This document shows positions 1 to 8,638 of a DNA stretch of 45,647 bases, one piece after another. The stretch is from positions 7,748 through 53,394 of the forward strand of contig CADCVY010000069.1 of NCBI GenBank assembly GCA_902806275.1. The letters are read 5' to 3'. Within the stretch, counting starts at the first letter, position 1, and each line of letters begins with the position of its first letter. The notes below the pieces were generated by a model that saw only the letters and a list, made by a program, of their open reading frames with translations, was not told the origin of the DNA and did no database searches. Source of the DNA: an uncultured Sphingomonas sp. Lineage in GTDB: Bacteria; Pseudomonadota; Alphaproteobacteria; Sphingomonadales; Sphingomonadaceae. The position numbers and the translations under genes were made by a program.

Positions 1-679
1 TGGGGGGGATTATGAGTCCAGGGACGAGCTTGGCGACGCCGTTGCCGGCGACGTCGGCTTCATCATCGACAGCGCCGTCGATGCGCGGGGAGCGTCGCTG
101 ATCGCGGTGCCAGGGCGCAGGGCCAGCCCCTTCTACGCCAAGGTCGCTGCGCAAAATCAGCCGTGGAAGAAGGTCACGATCATTCCCACCGACGATCTTC
201 TGGTGCCGGTCGACAGTGACCAGTCCAACGTACGCGCCATCGCCCAAGCCTTCCTTCCGGGCGGCGGCCGAGTGGTGCCGCTCACCGGCAGCAAGGCCGA
301 CGACTACCGCCTGGCCGGCAACGCCGCGGACGCGCGGCTGCAGGATCTCCCATGGCCGCCCGACCTGGTGTGGCTGGCCGTCGGGGAAGACGGCCACGCG
401 GCGGGGATCACTCCGGGTGCCGACCTGCAGGCGGCCCTGGAGGCCCCCAAGGCCCGCCGGGCCATCGGGGTCATGCCCGATGAGGACGCGGCGGTCGCGC
501 AGGTGACCCTGACCCGCGCCGCGATCTTGGCGGCGCGCACCATTCTGATCACCGTGACCGGCCAGGCGGCGCGCGACGCTTTGGAAGGGGCGATCGCCGA
601 CGGCCAGAGCTCCAGGCTGCCGATCGGCCGAGTGCTCGCGGAAGTCGAGCAGCCGATCGACATCCACTGGTGCGCGTGA
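1..679 (+). CDS. pgl: 6-phosphogluconolactonase, 5' end outside window
   Basis: Hydrolyses 6-phosphogluconolactone to 6-phosphogluconate in the cytoplasm, between glucose-6-phosphate dehydrogenase and the Entner-Doudoroff or pentose phosphate branch. The frame is open from base 2, and the residues before the first ATG (YESRDELGDAVAGDVGF, then SLIAVPG) fit the N-terminus of the family, so the gene starts left of the window and not at the ATG at 107. GEDGHAAGITPG is the family's conserved GEDGH motif. The phosphate-loop region reads PGRRASPFY where PGGRTPxPFY is more usual, a mild divergence. In sphingomonads pgl commonly follows zwf, which would lie off the left edge (inference). It converges on the transporter gene with only four bases between stops. 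Confidence 0.85.
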   Translation, partial: GGDYESRDELGDAVAGDVGFIIDSAVDARGASLIAVPGRRASPFYAKVAAQNQPWKKVTIIPTDDLLVPVDSDQSNVRAIAQAFLPGGGRVVPLTGSKADDYRLAGNAADARLQDLPWPPDLVWLAVGEDGHAAGITPGADLQAALEAPKARRAIGVMPDEDAAVAQVTLTRAAILAARTILITVTGQAARDALEGAIADGQSSRLPIGRVLAEVEQPIDIHWCA

Positions 680-683
680 AGGG

Positions 684-2339
684 CTAAACCTCCTCGAGCG
701 GCATGCCCCGCGTCTCGCGTACGAACAGCAACGAGACAATGACCGAGATCGCGGTGAATACGACCGAGTACCACAGGCCAGTGTAGATATCGCCGGTGAT
801 GGCGACGAGCGCGAAGCTGGTCACGGGCAGGAATCCGCCGACCCAGCCGGTACCGACGTGATACGGCAGGGACATCGCCGTATAGCGCACGCGGGTCGGG
901 AACATTTCTACCAACGCGGAGGCTTGCGGACCGTAGAGCGCGGTCGCCGCCACTACGAACAACAGCAGCACGGCGATCAGCACCGGCATGTTGGCCTGAG
1001 CGGGGTCGGCGCTCCTGGGGTAGCCCGCGGCTTGCAGCGCCGCACCGATGCTTTCTGCAGTCTTGGTCCTAAGCGTTTTCAAGTCGGGGGCGGACAATCC
1101 CTCCCCGCTTGCGATCGGCAGCACTCTCCCGCCCACCGCGACCCGCGTCTGCCCGTCGCCCGAGGGCTGCGTCGTATACGAGATGCCGCGCGTGACCAAG
1201 CTGCTCTTGGCGATGTCGCAGGCGCTGGTGAACTTGGCCGTTCCCACCGGGTCGAACTGAACCGAGCAGGTGTTGGGATCGGTTGCGACGACCACCGGGG
1301 TCGATCGCTGGGCCTGGACGAGAGCGGGGTTTGCCGCCTGCGCGATCCAGTGCGAACCAGGGAAATACAACGCCAGCGCCAGCAGCATTCCGCCAAGCAT
1401 CACCGGCTTACGGCCGACGCGGTCGCTGAACCAGCCGAAGAACACGTAGAGCGGCGCGCTGGCCAGAGTCATGACGATCAGCAGCATGTCCTTGGTCGCG
1501 CCGGGCAAGCCGAGCGAGCGCTCGAGGAACACCTGCATGTAGAAGAAGGTGAAATACCAGACCGCACCCTGCGCGCACATGATGCCGAAAAAGGCGATGA
1601 ACACGCGCCTGAGGCTCTCGCGGTTGCCAAAGGCTTCCTTGAGCGGAGCGGTGGTGACTTCGCCCTCCTCGCGCAGCTTGGCGAAGTGCGGGCTCTCGGC
1701 GAGCTTGGCGCGCATCCACACCGAGATCGCGAGCAGCAGCGCCGAGACCAGGAACGGGATGCGCCAGCCCCAATCGTTGAAGGCCTGCTCGCCCAAGGCG
1801 GTGCGCGTCGCCAGGATCACCAGCAAGGCGGCAAGCAGCCCGAACGAGGCGGACGACTGAATCCAGCCGGTTGCGCTTCCGCGCCGGTTGTCAGGCGCAT
1901 GCTCAGCCACATAGATCGCCGCCCCGCCATATTCGCCGCCGAGCGCGATGCCCTGCAGAATACGCAGGATGATCAGTAGGATCGGGCCGAGAATGCCCGC
2001 CTGGGCGTAGGTCGGGAGCAGGCCGATCAGAAAGGTCGCGCCGCCCATCAGGCTGACGGTGATCAGGAAGGCGCCCTTGCGGCCGAGTCGGTCGCCGACC
2101 ACCCCGAAGATCAGCGCGCCGAGCGGCCGGAAAGCGAAGCCGGCGGCGAACAGTCCGAGCGCGGCGATCAGCGCCTGGGTGGGATCGAGCCCGGCGAAGA
2201 ACACTTTCGATATGACCGGCGCCAGGCTGCCGAAGATGAAGAAGTCGTACCATTCGAATGCGGTGCCCGCCGCGGACGCGAGCACCACCCGAGTCATGCT
2301 CTTGGGCCCGTGTTGCTGCTGTTCGGCTACGCTCGCCAT
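684..2339 (-). CDS. MFS metabolite:H+ symporter with large periplasmic insert
   Basis: A 551-residue inner-membrane transporter of the metabolite:H+ symporter branch of the major facilitator superfamily (proline/betaine, shikimate and citrate type). Family signs are AGTAFEWYDFFIFG in TM1, the GDRLGRKG loop after TM2, RILQGIALGGEYGGA in TM4 and the second-half copy SDRVGRKP. About twelve membrane segments are visible. Residues about 332-450, between TM9 and TM10, form a hydrophilic insert of some 115 residues with Cys358 and Cys374; by MFS topology this loop is periplasmic. The start at 2339 is chosen over an upstream in-frame start because GGGAG sits about seven bases before the ATG. The substrate cannot be told from sequence, and the neighbours do not reveal it. 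Confidence 0.85.
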   Translation of the reverse strand: MASVAEQQQHGPKSMTRVVLASAAGTAFEWYDFFIFGSLAPVISKVFFAGLDPTQALIAALGLFAAGFAFRPLGALIFGVVGDRLGRKGAFLITVSLMGGATFLIGLLPTYAQAGILGPILLIILRILQGIALGGEYGGAAIYVAEHAPDNRRGSATGWIQSSASFGLLAALLVILATRTALGEQAFNDWGWRIPFLVSALLLAISVWMRAKLAESPHFAKLREEGEVTTAPLKEAFGNRESLRRVFIAFFGIMCAQGAVWYFTFFYMQVFLERSLGLPGATKDMLLIVMTLASAPLYVFFGWFSDRVGRKPVMLGGMLLALALYFPGSHWIAQAANPALVQAQRSTPVVVATDPNTCSVQFDPVGTAKFTSACDIAKSSLVTRGISYTTQPSGDGQTRVAVGGRVLPIASGEGLSAPDLKTLRTKTAESIGAALQAAGYPRSADPAQANMPVLIAVLLLFVVAATALYGPQASALVEMFPTRVRYTAMSLPYHVGTGWVGGFLPVTSFALVAITGDIYTGLWYSVVFTAISVIVSLLFVRETRGMPLEEV

Positions 2340-2497
2340 GTAATCTCCCTCACAGCGGAGGGATAAAGCAGCAAACGCGGGTTGCAACCGCACCAGAGGA
2401 CCCGCAGGGACAGAGGGAAGCGCTGTTCGAATTCACCGACGTCACCGCGATCAGGTGGCTTTTTGCCGCCCCCGGTCTCCGTGCTATGTGATCGCCC

Positions 2498-2782
2498 GTG
2501 CTTATCGTCGCCCTAATCATTTCCGCTGTCCTGGTTGGCAGTTCGCGCGTGCGGTGGTGGTGGGGGCTCCTGATTCTCTTCTGGGCTGCTGCGGGGCTCA
2601 CGATCCTCAGCAAGTACTTGATCTTCGAGGATGATTGGGTGCCGCGGGCAGGGTCGCCGAACTGGTCCGAAGTGCCGCAGGCCATCTTCAGAAGCTTCCT
2701 GATTGTAAGCGTCTGCTACGCAGTGAGCCACACAGTTCGCTGGTTGGCTTCCCGTCGTGAAAACGCGGGGCGCTTAGGCTAG
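2498..2782 (+). CDS. Small integral membrane protein, unknown
   Basis: A 94-residue ORF with a GTG start and no clear Shine-Dalgarno. Three hydrophobic stretches are visible: about residues 3-15, 20-40 (after RVRWWWG) and 63-80, with a charged EDDW stretch between the second and third and a basic RRENAGR tail. This pattern suggests a real small inner-membrane protein rather than a chance frame. I do not recognise a family. It lies divergently from the symporter and convergently to the J-domain gene, so context gives no function. The start could be wrong. Confidence 0.5.
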   Translation: MLIVALIISAVLVGSSRVRWWWGLLILFWAAAGLTILSKYLIFEDDWVPRAGSPNWSEVPQAIFRSFLIVSVCYAVSHTVRWLASRRENAGRLG

Positions 2783-2866
2783 CGGCTCCGTCCACTAGGG
2801 CTTGCCGAGGTCCAACCGGCCGCAATATCCTTGGAGCTGAGCCCCCAAACTACTTGGTGCGCTCTC

Positions 2867-3112
2867 TCATCGCCTGAGTGTCCGCCGTTGCAACTGGCAG
2901 TACCTGCTCCGAACTGCATCGTAGCTCGATCGCTTGGCCGGATTACCGAGCACCGCGAAGGCCGCAGTGATCTCCCGTGCTCGCGCTTTCGCTTCGGCAC
3001 TCGGATTCCTGTCGGGATGGTAAAGGTGCATGAGAGCCCGGTAGGCAGCGTGAACCACTGCGTCCTCCGCCCGAGGCGCAACTTGCAAAATTTGGTAATA
3101 GTCTGAGATCAT
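2867..3112 (-). CDS. Short J-domain (DnaJ-like) protein
   Basis: About 81 residues, almost all J-domain: DYYQILQVAPRAEDAVVHAAY (helices I and II), the diagnostic HPDRNPS loop, and KARAREITAAFAVLGNPAKR (helix III). The HPD motif is what stimulates DnaK ATPase in the family, so this is probably a DnaK co-chaperone. It lacks the Gly/Phe, zinc-finger and C-terminal substrate domains of full DnaJ, and no membrane segment or other domain shows where it acts. The ATG at 3112 puts the J-domain at the very N-terminus; a GTG five codons upstream (3127) is an alternative. No operon partner is evident. Confidence 0.8.
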   Translation of the reverse strand: MISDYYQILQVAPRAEDAVVHAAYRALMHLYHPDRNPSAEAKARAREITAAFAVLGNPAKRSSYDAVRSRYCQLQRRTLRR

Positions 3113-3181
3113 GGCACCGGCCGCCACTCTGCTGTTCGCGCAGCGCTTAAACCTTTTCGCCGTCCGATCAATATCTTAGAT

Positions 3182-3523
3182 TTAATTGAGTTGGCTGGCT
3201 GCGATCCCGCGACTCCTCACCTTAGTCAATTGATTTGAGCTGACATTTGCCACCTTGTCAGGTGCGTTGAGCATCGTGGAAGTGAGCTCCCGCTTTCCCG
3301 GCTTGGACCATCGTATCTCAGCGTTGAACTGACCCGACCCAGGGATGTCGATCGTAACAATCTCTCCGGCAACAAAATCCTCTCCAGTCAGCAGGCAACC
3401 ATGGGCTGAACAGTCGGTCACGAGAACGGTGACTTGGTTGCCGTCAGACCGTTGCACATTTGCGCGGAAGCGAACACCGTAGCGCTCGTCCTGGCGGGGA
3501 AAACCGGGCGGATCGTGCCGCAT
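3182..3523 (-). CDS. PilZ-domain protein, C-terminal end probably frameshifted
   Basis: Small PilZ-family protein. PilZ domains bind cyclic di-GMP through an RxxxR stretch and a (D/N)xSxxG motif; here DERYGVRFRANV and DCSAHGCLL are visible, so the second motif is intact while the first is only approximate. The ATG at 3523 is preferred over the longer frame at 3595 because AAAGG lies about seven bases upstream and PilZ proteins of this size begin close to the arginine motif. After AEIRWSKPGK the frame reads an unrelated tail (RELTSTMLNAP...). In the overlapping frame the DNA reads KAGAHFHDAQRT then stop (TGA at 3258-3260), which suits the usual GxxF strand ending. A one-base loss near 3296-3302 would explain this. 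Confidence 0.7.
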   Translation of the reverse strand: MRHDPPGFPRQDERYGVRFRANVQRSDGNQVTVLVTDCSAHGCLLTGEDFVAGEIVTIDIPGSGQFNAEIRWSKPGKRELTSTMLNAPDKVANVSSNQLTKVRSRGIAASQLN

Positions 3524-3733
3524 ACAAGACCTTTGGCTCCAGCCGGGCCGAGCACCGCGGCATCTTTTAAAAGGGCCGCGTTCGACGGCTCCCATTCGAA
3601 CGCGGATGTACGCCTGCTACTCGAGAGCCGCAGCGCCGGCATGGGACCTGACAGGGCGAGAAGAAACAGGCTTCTGAGCAGGTGTCCGATCGCGGGACAG
3701 GCATTCCCAAGCAGTCTGCCGCAGTCCGCGCGG

Positions 3734-4230
3734 TCAATCGAGCTTGCGGATCGTCTCGGTGAGGGTGGCGAGGCGGAGGCCGAAGCGGCGCACCTGGAGG
3801 TGATTGAGCAGGGTCCGACCGTCGTTCTGCAAAGCAAGCTGCTGTTCGACCTGCATGCCGTTCTTCATCGTGTAGCGGATGGTGGCGCGGGGGCCGTCGA
3901 CGTTGCCGGTGACCGGGCCGGCGGCGTCGGTCAGGGTGCCGGTGTAGCGGCCAGGCGCCACTAGGCGCATGGTCCAGCGGCGGACGCTCGGCGGCTTGGT
4001 GCCGCGGCGGATGGTCTGATCGAGCACCAGCATGGCGCCCTGGCGGGTGCCGACGCTGTCGACGGCCACGCGGACGGGGGAGCCGGAGACGGTGTCCAGC
4101 GTGCCTTCGCCATGGCTGCGGCCGGTGAAGAAGGCGATCGGATCGAACCGGGCGCCTGGCGCGGCGGGAAGCTGGATGCTGGTTGCGCAGCCGTTCAGCA
4201 GCAGCACGCCCGCGGCCGCGGCGGCCGCCC

Positions 4231-4234
<4 letters not shown>
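3734..4234 (-). CDS. DUF3833-type lipoprotein
   Basis: A 166-residue probable lipoprotein. The GTG start overlaps the stop of acs (GTGA), which gives the N-terminus [19 protein letters not shown], a short signal peptide with lipobox LNGC. The body ([50 protein letters not shown]) has the layout of the DUF3833 family: an N-terminal small-molecule-binding-like strand series ending in a conserved FGxRxGxxT stretch. Function of the family is unknown to me. The overlap implies co-translation with acetyl-CoA synthetase, an unexpected partner for an envelope lipoprotein. The basic N-region is minimal (one Arg), so membrane export is likely but not certain. Confidence 0.7.
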
Positions 4235-6149
<1,915 letters not shown>

Positions 6150-6153
<4 letters not shown>

Positions 6154-7250
6154 AGGCCCTGGGCCATGTCGATCACGAAGCGGTAGCGGACGTCGTTCTT
6201 CAGCAGGCGCTCGTAGGCGTTGTTGACCTCGTCCATGCGGATGGTCTCGCATTCGGGATAGATGCCGAGCTCGGCGCAGAAATCGAGCATCTCTTGGGTT
6301 TCCGGGATGCCGCCGATTGCCGAACCGCCGACGGCGCGATTGTACCAGATGATGTTGATTCCGGTGAAGCCGGGCATCTGCGTCAGCGCGCCGACGATCA
6401 CCATCCGGCCGGAGCGGCCGAGCAGGCCGAGGTAGCCGTCGATCTCGTGGCTGACGGGGATGGTGTTGAGGATGAAGTCGAAGCGGGTAGCCGCGGCCAC
6501 CATCGCCTCGGCGTCCGTCGAGACGATGACGTCGTGTGCGCCGAGCTTCCGCGCGTCCTCGCCCTTCTCCGGCGTGGTGGTGATCATGGTGACGTTGGCG
6601 CCCATCGCCGCGCCGAGCTTGACGCCCATGTGGCCGAGTCCGCCCAGTCCCACCACTGCCATCTTGGTGCCCTTGCCAACGTTATACTGGCGGAGCGGCG
6701 AGTAGGTGGTAATGCCGGCGCACAGTAGCGGCGCAGTTCGGCTCGGGTCCATGCCGTCCGGCACCTTCAGCACGAAGTGGTCGCGGACGACAATATGGTC
6801 GGTATAGCCGCCCTTGGTTATGGTGCCATCATGGCGGTCGGGGCTGTTGTAGGTCTGCACGCAACCTTCGCGGCAGAAGACCTCCCAACCTTCCCGGCAC
6901 TGGTCGCAGCTCATGCAGCTGTCGACCATGCAGCCGACCGCCACCGTGTCGCCGACACGGTGACGAGTAACCTCGTCCCCGACGGCGGTCACCGTGCCGA
7001 CGATCTCGTGCCCGGGGATGACCGGATATTGGCTGCCGCCCCAGTCGTTCCGGGCGGTGTGCAGGTCACTGTGGCAGATGCCTGCGTAGGTGATCCGAAT
7101 GGCGACATCGTCCGGTCGAAGCGCGCGCCGTTCGAACTCCATCGGGCGGAGCGGCTGGTCCGGTGCATCGGTGCCCCACCCCCTCGCCTTCGTCGGCCCT
7201 CCACTCGTCTCGGCAGTCTGCGTCGTCCGGGGTTTGGCGATGGTAGCCAT
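6150..7250 (-). CDS. Zinc-dependent NAD(P) alcohol dehydrogenase, cinnamyl/YahK type
   Basis: A 366-residue medium-chain dehydrogenase that interconverts aldehydes and primary alcohols. Catalytic zinc ligands are visible as GICHSD (Cys59) and GHEIVG (His81, Glu82). Structural zinc ligands are Cys112, Cys115, Cys118 and Cys126 in [18 protein letters not shown]. The dinucleotide fold begins at [13 protein letters not shown]. The SIGG-like stretch (GGSAIGG) and overall length match the cinnamyl-alcohol-dehydrogenase/YahK branch. GGAGG stands seven bases before the ATG. The stop overlaps the acs start by four bases, so aldehyde oxidation or reduction is probably coupled to acetate or propionate activation in one pathway (inference). 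Confidence 0.9.
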
Positions 7251-7259
7251 TGCGGCCTC

Positions 7260-8105
7260 CTATGTGGCCCGCTGAAGAGTTCTCTGGGCCTGGGTCAGGT
7301 GTGGCCGGTCTACCATTCGGCCGCCGACGGATAGCACGCCCGCGCCCGGCTGTGCTTCGAACGCGCTGACGACCTCTCGGGCATGGGCGACCTCGTCCGC
7401 TGAAGGGGTGAAAGCGGCGTTGATCACTGCAACCTGCGCCGGGTGGATGGCGAGCTTGCCGGTGAAGCCTTCTCGGCGTGCGGCTTCGGCCTCGGCGCGC
7501 AGGCCGGATTCGTCCCGGAAGTCGGCGAACACGCCATCGACCGGCTGTACTCCGGCGGCGATCGCGCCGGCCAGGCACAGCGAGCGCGCCAGCTTGTAGG
7601 TGAAGCTTAGCGCCCCATCTTCGTCATACTTGGACGACGCGCCGAGCGCCGCGGACAAGTCCTCGGCGCCCCAGCTCATCGCCGCCAGCGGCGACTTGGG
7701 GTCGCGGTAGGACAGCAGGCCGAAGAGGCTTGCGGCCGTTTCCGTTACGATGGCGTGGACCGGGATGTTGCCGGTGCGGTGCGCCAGCTGGGTCACGTCA
7801 GCGCCGCTTTCCGCCTTGGGCAGGACGATGCCGTGAACGCTGGCCAGTCCGATGAGTTCGAGGTCGTCCTTGTGGTGCTCGCTGTCGAGCGGGTTTATGC
7901 GCACCCACCATTGCGGCCCGCCGGTGCGCTCCGGCAGGCCCTTGAGGATGCCACGTGCCATCGCTTTCTGCTGCGGCGCGACGCTGTCCTCGAGATCGAA
8001 GATGATCGCATCGGCTTGGCTGTCCACGGCCTTGGCGATCTTCTTCTCGCTGTCGGCCGGTACGAACAGCCAGCTACGAGGTTCGCCCCGTCGAACCTCC
8101 GTCAT
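7260..8105 (-). CDS. CitE-like acyl-CoA lyase (HpcH/HpaI aldolase family)
   Basis: A 281-residue TIM-barrel enzyme of the citrate-lyase beta/malyl-CoA lyase group, which cleaves or condenses beta-hydroxy acyl-CoA esters using Mg2+. Family marks are [14 protein letters not shown] at the N-terminus, [12 protein letters not shown] (acidic metal-side motif), [29 protein letters not shown] and [11 protein letters not shown]. Start ATG at 8105 overlaps the MaoC stop (ATGA). Stand-alone CitE-like proteins paired with a MaoC hydratase occur in itaconate (RipB/RipC), mesaconate and branched-chain pathways. The substrate here (citramalyl-, malyl- or methylmalyl-CoA) is not determined, and no CoA-transferase is visible beside it. 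Confidence 0.85.
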   Translation of the reverse strand: MTEVRRGEPRSWLFVPADSEKKIAKAVDSQADAIIFDLEDSVAPQQKAMARGILKGLPERTGGPQWWVRINPLDSEHHKDDLELIGLASVHGIVLPKAESGADVTQLAHRTGNIPVHAIVTETAASLFGLLSYRDPKSPLAAMSWGAEDLSAALGASSKYDEDGALSFTYKLARSLCLAGAIAAGVQPVDGVFADFRDESGLRAEAEAARREGFTGKLAIHPAQVAVINAAFTPSADEVAHAREVVSAFEAQPGAGVLSVGGRMVDRPHLTQAQRTLQRAT

Positions 8106-8554
8106 ACCCGCGACTTCTGGATAAGCGCCGAGCGCTTCATCGTGCACACGGTTTCGCCGCGCTGGTTGGTGGCGCGATGTTCCCAGGTGACGATGCCGGC
8201 ATCCGGGCGCGACTTGCTTTCGCGCAGTGCCACCACTTCGCTGGCGAAGCGGAGGGTGTCGCCAATGAACACGGGTTTGGGCAGCCGCACCTCGTCGAAG
8301 CCGAGGTTCGCGACCAGCGTGCCAAGCGTGGTGTCGGCAACCGACACTCCGACCACCAGGCTGAAGGTCAGGCAGCTGTTGACCAGTATCTGGCCGAACT
8401 CGCTCGCCTTTGCCGCTTCCAGGTCGAGATGCAGCGGTTGCGGGTTGTGAGTGAGGGTGGAGATCAGGAGATTATCGGTCTCGGTGATCGTGCGCGTAAT
8501 CGCATGGGCAACGCAGTCGCCGACCTGCCATTCATCGAAAAAGCGCCCGGGCAT
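8102..8554 (-). CDS. MaoC-family enoyl/mesaconyl-CoA hydratase
   Basis: A 150-residue hot-dog-fold hydratase of the MaoC group. The N-terminus [15 protein letters not shown] and the motif [11 protein letters not shown] are characteristic of the mesaconyl-CoA-hydratase-like branch that travels with CitE lyases. In PhaJ-type hydratases the catalytic pair is Asp and His in DxNPxH; here the residue five before the histidine is Asn (NPQPLH), so the active site differs from PhaJ. The gene is translationally coupled to the citE-like gene, suggesting hydration of a C4-C5 unsaturated dicarboxyl-CoA followed by cleavage. No strong Shine-Dalgarno is seen before its ATG. A palindromic repeat separates it from the E1-like gene upstream. 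Confidence 0.82.
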   Translation of the reverse strand: MPGRFFDEWQVGDCVAHAITRTITETDNLLISTLTHNPQPLHLDLEAAKASEFGQILVNSCLTFSLVVGVSVADTTLGTLVANLGFDEVRLPKPVFIGDTLRFASEVVALRESKSRPDAGIVTWEHRATNQRGETVCTMKRSALIQKSRV

Positions 8555-8565
8555 GGCTGCGGATG

Positions 8566-8638
8566 TACCCCTGAGTAGGCCGGGGTCCAGTGTTTTCTTA
8601 GCTCAGAAGAACTGGGCTCCTGCCTACGCAGGAGCACC
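8566..8638. repeat. Palindromic intergenic repeat doublet (family C)
   Basis: Two arms of 28 bases, at about 8566-8592 and 8611-8638, are inverted copies of each other with roughly 21 of 28 positions matching. Each arm is itself a short hairpin around GTAGGC (for example CCTGCCTACGCAGG at 8619-8632), and both carry CCAGT/ACTGG at the inner edge. This is the build of REP/BIME-type elements frequent in sphingomonad intergenic regions. The right arm contains the TAG stop of the E1-like gene (8624-8626), so the element reaches into that gene's end. Confidence 0.75.
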
